The translations under genes were made by a program, and so were the position numbers. Below are positions 28,220 through 36,114 of a DNA stretch of 64,000 nucleotides, one piece after another (the first letter of the stretch is position 1; the number at the start of each line of letters is the position of its first letter). The stretch is from assembly GCA_963846775.1 (NCBI GenBank), contig CAWJXB010000006.1, positions 2,108,001-2,172,000 on the forward strand, given 5' to 3'. The notes beneath the pieces are model-generated. The model saw only the letters and a program-made list of their open reading frames with translations, was not told the DNA's origin and did no database searches. Source of the stretch: CAVYXA01 sp963846775 (GTDB lineage Bacteria > Verrucomicrobiota > Verrucomicrobiia > Chthoniobacterales > UBA10450).

Positions 28220-29209
28220 TTATTTTCTCCGCCAGGCCGTGAGCCGGCGGAGTTTGCCTCCGACTTTCTCAATCGGGTGCTTCTCCATCTCCTGCAGCAA
28301 TTTCCGATAACGGCGGGAGCCAGTTCTCATTTCTCGAATAAAGTCGCGCGCAAATTTGCCGGAACGAATTTTGCGGAGCACGTGCTCCATCCGTTTTCTC
28401 GCTTCTGCATCGATGATCGTCGGACCGCTCGTTAAAGCGCCCCATTTTGCCGTGTCGGAAATCAAAGACATCATCCCGGCGATGCCGGCCTCGTGGATAA
28501 GATCGACAATGAACTTCAGCTCGTGCAGACATTCGAAGTAGGCCAGCTCCGGCGGGTAACCGGCGCGGACCAACGTCTCGAATCCGGCGCGGATCAGCGC
28601 GGTCGTTCCCCCGCAAAGCACCGCTTGCTCGCCGAAGAGATCGGTCTCGGTTTCCTCGCGAAATGTCGTTTCGATCACGCCCGCGCGGGTGCACCCGATT
28701 CCTTTGGCCCAGGCCAACGCGGTCCGTTTCGCCTTGCCGGTCGCATCTTGATGAATCGCGATCAAACCTGGCGCTCCGCGGCCATGGACAAACTCGCGCC
28801 GGACCATCGGCCCCAATCCCTTGGGTGCGACCAGGACCACATCGACATCGTTAGGCGGACGGACTGTGCGGTAGTGAATGGCGAAACCATGGGCAAACAA
28901 CAGGGTTTGACCCGCGCGGAGGGACGATGCGATTTCCGTTTTGTAAACACTCGGCATCTTTGTGTCGGGCAGCGCAAGGAAAATGATGTCGCCGCGCCGC
29001 ACCGCTTCCGCTGTTGAAACCACTTCGATCCCGCTCCGTTTCGCCACCGACCGCGATTTGCTGCCGGGATAAAGTCCGACGAGAACGCGCATCCCGCTGT
29101 CGCGCAGATTGAGCGCGTGCGCCCGCCCCTGAGCACCAAAGCCGATCACGGCGCATGTTTTCCGCCGCAGCCAGCCAAGATCCACATCCTTGTCGCGATA
29201 AATGCGCAT
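28220..29209 (-). CDS. ilvC: Ketol-acid reductoisomerase
   Basis: Second step of isoleucine/valine synthesis: isomerises and reduces acetolactate or acetohydroxybutyrate with NADPH and Mg2+. 329 residues, class I length. Rossmann motif GFGAQG at 23-28, then the cofactor segment LYPGSKS, the APKGLGPMVRREF stretch and the metal-binding ETDLFGEQAVLCGG, ending with the knotted helical domain. ATG 29209 is chosen; an upstream TTG at 29215 adds two residues. It is isolated from ilvB/ilvH and ilvD in this window. Confidence 0.95.
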   Translation of the reverse strand: MRIYRDKDVDLGWLRRKTCAVIGFGAQGRAHALNLRDSGMRVLVGLYPGSKSRSVAKRSGIEVVSTAEAVRRGDIIFLALPDTKMPSVYKTEIASSLRAGQTLLFAHGFAIHYRTVRPPNDVDVVLVAPKGLGPMVRREFVHGRGAPGLIAIHQDATGKAKRTALAWAKGIGCTRAGVIETTFREETETDLFGEQAVLCGGTTALIRAGFETLVRAGYPPELAYFECLHELKFIVDLIHEAGIAGMMSLISDTAKWGALTSGPTIIDAEARKRMEHVLRKIRSGKFARDFIREMRTGSRRYRKLLQEMEKHPIEKVGGKLRRLTAWRRK

Positions 29210-29220
29210 GTGCAAAGATC

Positions 29221-29318
29221 AGAGTAGCACATGCGTCCTCGCTTGTGTGGCCTGTCAATCGCAAGCTCGCGACTGGACGAGTCCGTCCGGCTGGCGGACG
29301 GAGGCATGCGCTACCTCT
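29221..29318. repeat. Long imperfect palindrome between ilvC and the TMTC-like gene
   Basis: Outer arms AGAGTAGCACATGCGTCC and GGAGGCATGCGCTACCTCT are imperfect inverses. Inside are two hairpins: CACATGCG with CGCTTGTG, and TCCGTCCG-GCTGG-CGGACGGA. It has a two-hairpin layout like the TGTAG family but unrelated sequence. Its right end covers the stop codon of the neighbouring gene. Confidence 0.55.
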
Positions 29319-31545
29319 GGGTAAGCGCGCGGAGCTCCGATGCCTTCAGCGATGCCGTATGCGCCTCTGCATCGCGGCCCATTTTCATCAGAATATCGGA
29401 GAGCAAAACATATTGGCGCGGCTCATCCGGCTGGCGGGCAACCGCCCGCTTCTGTGAGGAAAGGGCTTCGCCGAATTGATGCTGGCGCAACCGCACATTA
29501 GCAATCAAGCGCAACGCCTCGGTCTCGTGCACATCGAGCCGGCTCGCCCGCTGCAAGGTGGACGTGGCAAGATCGGCATCTCCCTTTTGCGCATAAAGCC
29601 GGCCGAGCGCGAGCGCGGCCTGATAATGCCACCAGTTTTTCGCGGCGAATTGTTCTATGAAGCGCAAGGCGGCATCCGGGCCGCGGGTTAGCCGCACAAT
29701 TTCCGATTCCAAACTGATCAACTCCCAAACTTCTGGATAAATTTTTCGCGCCCGCTCCAGCACCGCCAAAGCCGATTCTTCATGGCCGGCCAAGTGTTGC
29801 ACGCGGGCCAGATTGAGCGCGCCTATCCATGTGCGCGGATACTCCTTCGCCATCTCAGCCGAGTTCTTTTCCAACCTACCAAAAAGCGCCTCGGCTTCGG
29901 CCGATTTGCCTTGATGCCACAAAGCACTCGCCAGATTGCTTTCCGCCAACGGGTAATCGGGCGCAATGGCAAGCACTTTTCGAAAAATTTTCTCTGCCTC
30001 GGCATAATCGCCGCGATCGAGATAGATCTCGCCGAGGTTGAGGCCGCTCCGCGGACTGCCGCCGCCGCTGGCGATGGTTCGGCGGTAGAACGTTTCGGCT
30101 GTGACCCAGTCGGTGCTGCGCATGTAACTGCGGGCGCCGAGCGCAGCCGCGACGAAAAGAACGCACGTGACTGTAATTCTCTGGAAGCGCTGCGGAAGCT
30201 CGATCAGGCAGCCCGTTAGGAAAATAAAGAAGCCGACGCTGGGCAAGTAGAGCCAATGCTCGGCGACCGTCGCGTTGAGCGGGATCATGTTCGAGATCGG
30301 CAGATACGACGCGAGGAACCAGCCGGCGCCAAAGATTCGAATCACCTGTCCGCGCCCACGCCAAACGCTTCCAAAAACGAGCGCGGCAAACAGGGCCAGC
30401 CCGAGGATCGACAAGTATTCATCACCGATTGCTCCCCGCCAATCGTGTTGGCTTCGGTAGGCAATCGGGTTCGCGATCGTTCGCTCCATGTGGAGTTTGG
30501 CGGGGAAAATCAGGAGCCGGCCATAATCGCCAAGCGCGCGGGCCATTAAGGTGGCGCGAAGCGGAACACTGTCGACACCGTCGCGCAGCGCGGGGACCGG
30601 GCGCGATTCGGGCAGATGCCGGCACCCGATGTAAATGGCGAGGAGCGCGGTGCAACAGCTCAGGGCGCCGACACGAAGCCGACGGGTGGCGGTTTTGTCG
30701 AAGAAAATCAGATGTGCCGCAAACAAAGCGAACCAGACGCACGCGATCTCCCGCGAACAGAGCGCGAGAAAGCCGGCGAACCCTGCGAAAAAATAGTGGA
30801 AATAACGACTAAAGCCATGGGCAGTTCGGCGGGCCCGCAAGAAGAGGAGCCAACCTGCGCTGGCGAAGGCAAAGGCAAGACTATCGGCCCGACCGGAGAT
30901 GTAATCGACCGCAGCACTATGGACCGGATGTACGATCCAGATAAGCGCCACGAGAAACGCAATGTCTGTAGCAGCGGTCTGTGACCGTCGCCATCTTTCG
31001 CGAAGAATGTTGCGACGCTCGTAGAGTGCCGCTACGACAGGTCTGATCTTGCCGCGCCGGTTCCCTAGCAGCGACGCCAACAATTGCCGTAGTAGGAGAT
31101 ACAGCAAAATCCCGCTCGCGACGTGCAGCAGAATGTTCGTTAGGTGAAACCCGGCGGCGTCGGTATTCCAGAAAAAGTAGTCGAAGATGTAGGAAATGTT
31201 CTGGACCGGGCGGTAGTGGATCGATAAGGAATCGAGAAACAAATAATGCCGGAATGCTTCCAGAATCAGGAGCGGGCTTTTGATGAATGGATTGCCTAAC
31301 GAGAGATATTGATCGTCCCAGATCCGTTCGCCTTGCAGGGCGGGGAGATGGGTCACGACCCCGGCCACCGTCAGGAGCAGAGCGCGCAACCAGTGGCCGC
31401 GGAAAGTGACAGCCAGAGCGCCTGGGTTGAAGCGTGGGGTGGTGGGCGCTGAGCGCTCGCCACGGCGGAGCCCGTTGCCAGGCGGAGCGCCTGGCCTACA
31501 ATCGTTTCCCGCCATGATTGTGGGATTGCACTCGCGTAGGGCCAT
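29311..31545 (-). CDS. Polytopic membrane protein with C-terminal TPR repeats, TMTC-like
   Basis: About 744 codons. The N-terminal 450 residues contain many hydrophobic segments and the pattern of TMTC/GT39-like GT-C proteins: an early acidic loop (ERIWDDQYL), HYRPVQNISYIFDYFFW, GFHLTNILLHVASG and HPVHSAAVDYISGRADSLA. About residues 470-740 form TPR helices. TMTC proteins transfer mannose to proteins; an O-glycosylation role here is inference. The true start is uncertain, because codons about 13-40 lie in a palindromic repeat, and a GTG near 31355 is possible. A second repeat copy (30967-31036) is read in frame within the loop before HPVHSAAV. Pilin genes lie upstream on the same strand. Confidence 0.82.
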   Translation of the reverse strand: MALRECNPTIMAGNDCRPGAPPGNGLRRGERSAPTTPRFNPGALAVTFRGHWLRALLLTVAGVVTHLPALQGERIWDDQYLSLGNPFIKSPLLILEAFRHYLFLDSLSIHYRPVQNISYIFDYFFWNTDAAGFHLTNILLHVASGILLYLLLRQLLASLLGNRRGKIRPVVAALYERRNILRERWRRSQTAATDIAFLVALIWIVHPVHSAAVDYISGRADSLAFAFASAGWLLFLRARRTAHGFSRYFHYFFAGFAGFLALCSREIACVWFALFAAHLIFFDKTATRRLRVGALSCCTALLAIYIGCRHLPESRPVPALRDGVDSVPLRATLMARALGDYGRLLIFPAKLHMERTIANPIAYRSQHDWRGAIGDEYLSILGLALFAALVFGSVWRGRGQVIRIFGAGWFLASYLPISNMIPLNATVAEHWLYLPSVGFFIFLTGCLIELPQRFQRITVTCVLFVAAALGARSYMRSTDWVTAETFYRRTIASGGGSPRSGLNLGEIYLDRGDYAEAEKIFRKVLAIAPDYPLAESNLASALWHQGKSAEAEALFGRLEKNSAEMAKEYPRTWIGALNLARVQHLAGHEESALAVLERARKIYPEVWELISLESEIVRLTRGPDAALRFIEQFAAKNWWHYQAALALGRLYAQKGDADLATSTLQRASRLDVHETEALRLIANVRLRQHQFGEALSSQKRAVARQPDEPRQYVLLSDILMKMGRDAEAHTASLKASELRALTQR
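30967..31036. repeat. Double-hairpin palindromic repeat, copy C, inside a coding region
   Basis: Left half TGTAGCAGCGGTC-TGT-GACCGTCGCC, right half GCGACGCTC-GTA-GAGTGCCGCTAC. It contributes about 23 in-frame codons (VAALYERRNILRERWRRSQT and a few after) to the TMTC-like protein, in a loop between membrane segments. Confidence 0.8.
31427..31504. repeat. Double-hairpin palindromic repeat, variant copy H
   Basis: On the minus strand: TGTAG, then GCCAGGCG-CTC-CGCCTGGC, a perfect 8-bp hairpin. A second, weaker structured half follows (GGCGAGCGCTCAGCGCC). It overlaps the N-terminal codons of the TMTC-like ORF, which casts doubt on that ORF's start. Confidence 0.55.
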
Positions 31546-31672
31546 GATTGTAGAGCAACCGCTTCAGGTGCCACCACCAGCACCGCAAGTCCCAGCCATT
31601 TTCCAACGACTCATTCCCTGCCACCCTCGCTGAGGGACGACGGATGACAGGAGAATGAATCGTCACATTCCG

Positions 31673-32080
31673 TTACGGACCTGTTTGGTATGGTGACCAG
31701 AACACGGCTGGCGCGACATCCGACAACGCGTTATAGCTATTCGCGGGCACCGTTGGTAACGTGTCCACGGTTTGATCCCCATAGGTATTGCCCAGGAGGT
31801 CCTTACCGGTGTTGTACAGCGCAGTCCCTTTCTTGAGGTAATCCCTCCAGTCAGAGTAGGTCACTGCGTTTCCAGTGGAGCGATTGGTCTCGATCGCGTA
31901 TTGATCGACCGCTGCGTCGATCAAGCGCAGATCGTTGAGGATCCGCGTCGCTTGCGAGCGTTTCCGAGCACGGAGAAATCCGGGCACGGCGATGGCAGCC
32001 AGCAACGCGATAATCGCGACCACAATCATGATTTCAACGAGGGTGAAACCCCCTTGACGTTCATTCATGTTATTTAACAC
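31673..32080 (-). CDS. Type IV pilin-like protein (paralog 2 of the pair)
   Basis: 135 residues. Prepilin N-terminus GGFTLVEIMIVVAIIALLAA with cleavage expected after the Gly before Phe, Glu5 present, and a short globular domain (SDWRDYLKKGTALYNTGKD). Secreted-pseudopilin (GspG-like) or minor-pilin architecture. I take the GTG at 32080 as start, because AAAGGAGG lies nine bases upstream and the resulting leader (MLNNMNERQG) parallels the neighbour's; an ATG at 32068 is the alternative. It is 244 bp identical to the adjacent copy. No pilus assembly genes are in the window. Confidence 0.9.
   Translation of the reverse strand: MLNNMNERQGGFTLVEIMIVVAIIALLAAIAVPGFLRARKRSQATRILNDLRLIDAAVDQYAIETNRSTGNAVTYSDWRDYLKKGTALYNTGKDLLGNTYGDQTVDTLPTVPANSYNALSDVAPAVFWSPYQTGP
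31762..32005 (-). repeat. 244-bp perfect direct repeat, copy 1
   Basis: Identical base for base to 32182-32425 (offset 420). It covers the mature middle of the pilin genes, while leaders and C-termini have diverged. Confidence 0.9.
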
Positions 32081-32101
32081 GACTGCCTTCCTCCTTTGTG
32101 G

Positions 32102-32503
32102 TTAGTAATACGGTGACCAGAAATCGGCGGGCGCGACATCCGACAACGCGTTAAAAGCCGCAGTGGTTACCTTTGGTATACTGTCCACGGTTTGATCCCC
32201 ATAGGTATTGCCCAGGAGGTCCTTACCGGTGTTGTACAGCGCAGTCCCTTTCTTGAGGTAATCCCTCCAGTCAGAGTAGGTCACTGCGTTTCCAGTGGAG
32301 CGATTGGTCTCGATCGCGTATTGATCGACCGCTGCGTCGATCAAGCGCAGATCGTTGAGGATCCGCGTCGCTTGCGAGCGTTTCCGAGCACGGAGAAATC
32401 CGGGCACGGCGATGGCAGCCAGCAAGGCGATAATCGCCACTACGATCATGATTTCCACGAGGGTGAAGCCCCCGCGGCGTTGTTTATTGATGGTTCTTAA
32501 CAT
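32102..32503 (-). CDS. Type IV pilin-like protein (paralog 1 of the pair)
   Basis: 133 residues. Same architecture as its downstream neighbour: leader MLRTINKQRRGG, hydrophobic helix FTLVEIMIVVAIIALLAAIA, then an identical mature middle. The C-terminal 25 residues differ (SIPKVTTAAFNALSDVAPAD against TLPTVPANSYNALSDVAPAV). ATG 32503 follows a GGGAGA about ten bases upstream. The open frame extends to 32653 but that part has no pilin character. It is probably transcribed with the next pilin, 21 bases away. The divergent C-termini suggest distinct partners or surfaces on a shared core. Confidence 0.9.
   Translation of the reverse strand: MLRTINKQRRGGFTLVEIMIVVAIIALLAAIAVPGFLRARKRSQATRILNDLRLIDAAVDQYAIETNRSTGNAVTYSDWRDYLKKGTALYNTGKDLLGNTYGDQTVDSIPKVTTAAFNALSDVAPADFWSPYY
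32182..32425 (-). repeat. 244-bp perfect direct repeat, copy 2
   Basis: Partner of 31762-32005. The first mismatches beyond it are mostly third-position changes in the N-terminal helix codons. Confidence 0.9.
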
Positions 32504-32584
32504 ATGATTGCTATTCTCCCTTTGGTTTATTTTTGATTGCAGCCCGCGACACATATCGCGAGCGGCGTTTTTTACAGCATCGCT

Positions 32585-32637
32585 GATGCCAAACCTCGGC
32601 CTTTTATGGTTTTTATAGGCCGGAGGCCCTCGGCATC
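32585..32637. repeat. Large imperfect hairpin upstream of the pilin genes
   Basis: GATGCC pairs with GGCATC, and CCTCGGCCT pairs with AGGCCGGAGG with one bulge, around an AT-rich loop. It lies in the 422-base divergent gap (32504-32925) between pilin and GT39-like genes, which otherwise holds only further GC-rich inverted repeats and no convincing gene. Confidence 0.5.
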
Positions 32638-32697
32638 TGGGGTGTGCCAGCATTGGGAAGGTGGATCGAGCCTCGCTTCGCCGATGCCAAGGGAATT

Positions 32698-32718
32698 GCG
32701 CCTTAGGCGCCTGTTTTT
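32698..32718 (+). terminator. Terminator-like hairpin with no obvious gene before it
   Basis: GCGCC-TTA-GGCGC followed by CTGTTTTT on the plus strand. No plus-strand gene ends here, so it may close a short untranslated RNA that includes the hairpin at 32585-32637, or it may be chance. Confidence 0.4.
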
Positions 32719-32925
32719 ACGGTCGTCCGGCAAAGCGCGCGATCCATCTAAGCCAAGGGTTGGACGTTGGGCCTTGAGCGCGCGCCAGGCCGGAGCCATC
32801 TCTGGCCGAGGCGGGTCCGGCGTTAAAAAATTGCCGCAGCAAACACCGAATGTCCGACGTCCAATACGCACGCCCAACGAAAGGGCCGAGATTACGCCAC
32901 GCACGCTTCGTGCTTAAATACGGAG

Positions 32926-34761
32926 ATGAAATCGCTTCGGAGGCTCCTCCCGCAATCCCTCGGGGCTGTTCATTATCTTTTTGCCTTCGTCCTCCTTCTC
33001 CGGCTCATCGTGCTGACGCGCCTGACCGTCTCGCCTTTCCTTCTGCCAACGGGAGGCGACATGCATTTTTACGATGAATGGGCCAAACGAATCCTCCACG
33101 GCCATTTCACTGACGGCCACGCGTTTTACGGGCTGCCGCTCTACGGGTATTTGCTGGCGCTGATCTATGAGATCGCAGGGTATGGGCCCTTCGTTCCGGG
33201 CTTCTTGCAGGCGATGTTCGATGCCGGCACTGCGGTGCTCATCTACAACCTGGGCCACCGGGTCTTTGCGACTCGTTTGTTCCCATTGGTCGCCGCTCTC
33301 GGTTGGGCATTCTTCATCCCGGCGCAGGCCTACACGGCCATTCTCATGCCGACAAGCCTCTTCGTCTTCGTATTTTGGCTGGTCGTCTGGCGCGTGGTTC
33401 GGTCCGACTTCAAACCGTCGTTCCGCGAATGTCTCGTTCTGGGATTGCTGATCGGTTTGGTAGCAATGGGCGTCGCCACGATTCTGTTCTTGCTCCCCCT
33501 CGTCCTTGCCGCATTACTCATCAAACGGGCAGACCGGACAAAGATCGACAATCAAAAGCGCCAAATCCTTGCGGGCGCAGCTGTTCTCCTGGCTGGTGTG
33601 ATGATCGGCATGGCGCCGTGCTGGCTTCACAATTACTTTATCGCACGCGATCCGGTGCTTCTTTCGGCCCATAGTGGCATCAACTTTTGGATAGGAAACA
33701 ATCCCGAGGCAAATGGTTACCCGCGTTTCCCACCAGGCCTTCGCGCCGGCCAGCAAGCGATGTTGGAGGATTCGATCACGCAAGCCGAAGCGACGGCGGG
33801 CCGCCCGTTGAAACGTTCGGAAGTCTCGGCCTATTGGTCGGCTAACGCGAAAGATTACATCGGGCGACATCCGCTCGAATGGCTGAAGCTGGTCGCGCTT
33901 AAGGTCTGCAATTTCTGGAGCGCGTTTCAATACGACGATCTCAGCATTATCACGGTGCTGCGCGAAGAAGGCGTGATCTTTCCCGGCCTGTCATTCGGTG
34001 TCATCGCCGCCCTCGCGTTGCCCGGAATGTTTTTGGCATGGCGAAGCGCGCCAAACTCGCGCTGGATTGTGGGGGCGATTCTCCTGCTAATGGCCGCGTT
34101 ACTCACTGTCTTCATCACGGAACGATATCGGCTCGCCGCCGTGCCGGGATTGCTCCTCTTCGCCGGGTTCGGCTGCTGGGCATTTTGGAAAAACATCGCC
34201 GCGCACCAACTCGCCCCGGCTGGCGTTTACGTCTTCCTCCTGCTTGCATCGACAATCTTTGTCGCATGGCCGCAGCGCGATCCCGCACTCTGGGCCCTCG
34301 ACGCTTACAATTCCGGGCGACAAGCGCTTGAATCGAACAATCTCCTCCAAGCAGAAAAGAAACTCGCGCTGGCTTACTCGTACGTCCCGGAAAACGCCGA
34401 AACGAATTTTGCACTGGGCAATCTTTACCTGGCGCGGCATGAGAACTCCCGCGCGAAATCTTTTTACGCCGTGACGCTCCGGCTCGATCCAAGTCACACC
34501 GGCGCGTACAACAATTTAGGTTTATTGGCATTGGAAGAGAATCAATCCGCTCTCGCCGCGGACCTGTTTTCGCTGGCGCTCCAGCGCGGCTCACACACCG
34601 CAAAAAACTATTACCTCCTGGCCGAAGCCCATTTCAAATCGGGCAAGATCGACGATGCGCGCAGCGAGATCGGCGAAGCGATCAAACTGAGCCCGACTCA
34701 GCCTGAGTTCCGAAAGTTACGCGATCAAATTGAACAAGCGCAGTCGCGTGAGCAGTTTTGA
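32926..34761 (+). CDS. Polytopic glycosyltransferase (GT39/ArnT-like) with C-terminal TPR repeats
   Basis: 611 residues. About eleven hydrophobic segments between 15 and 425, with the first extracytoplasmic loop carrying GGDMHFYDEWAKRILHG, the acidic dolichol/undecaprenyl-phosphate-sugar site typical of GT-C enzymes. Large loop at about 240-310 (INFWIGNNPEANGYP). Residues about 450-605 are TPR helices (NAETNFALGNLYLARHENSR, AYNNLGLLALEENQSALAAD). It probably transfers a sugar from a lipid carrier to a protein or glycan outside the membrane; the acceptor is unknown. Start ATG 32926 gives a short basic N-terminus before the first helix. Together with the TMTC-like gene it is the second GT-C plus TPR protein in 5 kb. 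Confidence 0.85.
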   Translation: MKSLRRLLPQSLGAVHYLFAFVLLLRLIVLTRLTVSPFLLPTGGDMHFYDEWAKRILHGHFTDGHAFYGLPLYGYLLALIYEIAGYGPFVPGFLQAMFDAGTAVLIYNLGHRVFATRLFPLVAALGWAFFIPAQAYTAILMPTSLFVFVFWLVVWRVVRSDFKPSFRECLVLGLLIGLVAMGVATILFLLPLVLAALLIKRADRTKIDNQKRQILAGAAVLLAGVMIGMAPCWLHNYFIARDPVLLSAHSGINFWIGNNPEANGYPRFPPGLRAGQQAMLEDSITQAEATAGRPLKRSEVSAYWSANAKDYIGRHPLEWLKLVALKVCNFWSAFQYDDLSIITVLREEGVIFPGLSFGVIAALALPGMFLAWRSAPNSRWIVGAILLLMAALLTVFITERYRLAAVPGLLLFAGFGCWAFWKNIAAHQLAPAGVYVFLLLASTIFVAWPQRDPALWALDAYNSGRQALESNNLLQAEKKLALAYSYVPENAETNFALGNLYLARHENSRAKSFYAVTLRLDPSHTGAYNNLGLLALEENQSALAADLFSLALQRGSHTAKNYYLLAEAHFKSGKIDDARSEIGEAIKLSPTQPEFRKLRDQIEQAQSREQF

Positions 34762-34844
34762 TCCCGCTTGAATTTCGCGACGATTCTGCTATCGGGATTG
34801 GCGGTTTGCCGGCTCACCTTGAATGGTAAATCCGAGAAACAGCA

Positions 34845-35369
34845 ATGAAGATCGCTTTCCGCACGATCCATTTGGTTATATCGTTTCTCGCACTCCTCGC
34901 CGCTTCCGCGCGAGCGGCCGAATTTTCTGGCTCCGGCCCGACCGTTCCCGGAGAGAAAGCTTGTCTCCGCGGCAAAATTGCGTGCGCCCCGGAGGATGCA
35001 CCTGTGGCGGTAAAACGCGCCATCTGGGCGGCGAATCAACTGGGTTCCAAGCCGTATCGTTACGGCGGTGGGCACAGATCGTTTGTCGATCATGCCTATG
35101 ATTGTTCCGGCACCGTTTCGTTTGCACTCGGTGGCGCCGGATTGCTCAGTTCGCCGATCAGCTCCTCGGAGTTTCGCCGGTTTGGCCAGCGCGGGCCTGG
35201 CAGATGGATTACGGTTTATGCGCGGAACAGTCACACTTTTGCCGTTATCGCGGGATTGCGCCTCGACACGACGCCTTACATCCCCGGCCACGAAGGCTGG
35301 CGCCCGGGCTGGCAAATCAGCAGCCGCGCCCGCACCGGATTTGAGGCCAGGCATCCGATCGGACTGTGA
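34845..35369 (+). CDS. Secreted NlpC/P60-type peptidase
   Basis: 174 residues. Signal peptide 1-24 (AFRTIHLVISFLALLAASA, cut near ARA-AEF). The NlpC/P60 catalytic layout follows: Cys87 in YDCSGTVSFAL and His130 in NSHTFAVIAG, preceded by the KPYRYGGGH substrate-groove segment. These enzymes cut peptidoglycan stem peptides; this one would act in the periplasm. Its stop overlaps the GTG of the next gene by four bases (GTGA), so the two are translationally coupled. Confidence 0.85.
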   Translation: MKIAFRTIHLVISFLALLAASARAAEFSGSGPTVPGEKACLRGKIACAPEDAPVAVKRAIWAANQLGSKPYRYGGGHRSFVDHAYDCSGTVSFALGGAGLLSSPISSSEFRRFGQRGPGRWITVYARNSHTFAVIAGLRLDTTPYIPGHEGWRPGWQISSRARTGFEARHPIGL

Positions 35370-36043
35370 CGCGCCATCGAGTCACAGCCGATGCTTTGAG
35401 CGCTCACTCCGGTTTTTCTAAGTCCGAGCTGCGCAAACTGCGCGCGCTCAGAACGCCGGCTGGTATTCAGCGGTTTCTCGACGAACTACCGTACAACCTT
35501 AGTTACACGGCGCGATCACCGCGCCAGGTTCTCGAAGATCACACTGCATCGTGTCTGGAAGGCGGTATCTTCGCCGCGGCCGCCTTGCGCGTCCTCGGTT
35601 TTTCGCCGCTGATCTTCGATCTTGAGGCGGAACAAGACACCGATCATGTGGTCGCGATTTTCAAAGTGCGCGGACATTGGGGTGCGGTGGCCAAATCGAA
35701 TTTCACCGGTTGTCGTTATCGCGAGCCGGTCTATCGCAGCTTGCGCGAGCTGGCAATGAGCTACTTCAATATCTATTTCAACCTGCGCGGCGAACGCACT
35801 CTCCGCCGCTACTCGCGGCCCGTAAATCTTGCGCGGTTCGATCGGTTGAATTGGATGAGCACAGAAGAACCGGTCTGGTTCATCGCGGAATATCTTTGTG
35901 AGATTGCCCACATCCCGCTAGTCACATCGACCATGGCGAAAAATCTCAAGCGCCTCGATCCGCGGACGATTCGCGGTGAGATGGTGGGGCACAGGAAGAA
36001 AGCACCAAGCTCCAAGCTCCGTCTCCAAAAGAAATTTCAATAA
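35366..36043 (+). CDS. Transglutaminase-like cysteine protein, function unknown
   Basis: 225 residues, no signal peptide. A Cys at 63 in HTASCLEGGIFAAAAL begins a helix, and a His at 94 lies in DTDHVVAIF on a following strand, the order of Cys and His in transglutaminase-like folds. The remainder (RSLRELAMSYFNIYFNLRGE, WFIAEYLCEIAHIPLV) is not recognised. It starts with GTG overlapping the stop of the NlpC/P60 gene, so they probably work together. The last 15 codons come from an AAGCTCC-type quasi-tandem repeat (KKAPSSKL) like that ending the AI-2E protein. Confidence 0.7.
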   Translation: MTRHRVTADALSAHSGFSKSELRKLRALRTPAGIQRFLDELPYNLSYTARSPRQVLEDHTASCLEGGIFAAAALRVLGFSPLIFDLEAEQDTDHVVAIFKVRGHWGAVAKSNFTGCRYREPVYRSLRELAMSYFNIYFNLRGERTLRRYSRPVNLARFDRLNWMSTEEPVWFIAEYLCEIAHIPLVTSTMAKNLKRLDPRTIRGEMVGHRKKAPSSKLRLQKKFQ

Positions 36044-36114
36044 CCACGCTTTAGAGAACTCCCCGGTAGGTCGGCTGAAATTCGGCACCGAATCTCGAAA
36101 TTCTAACCGCCTAT

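Noticed and set aside
27724..28272. 182-codon minus-strand ORF between recQ and ilvC
   Set aside because: Overlaps the signal-peptide ORF on the other strand, is Arg/Pro-rich and has no domain.
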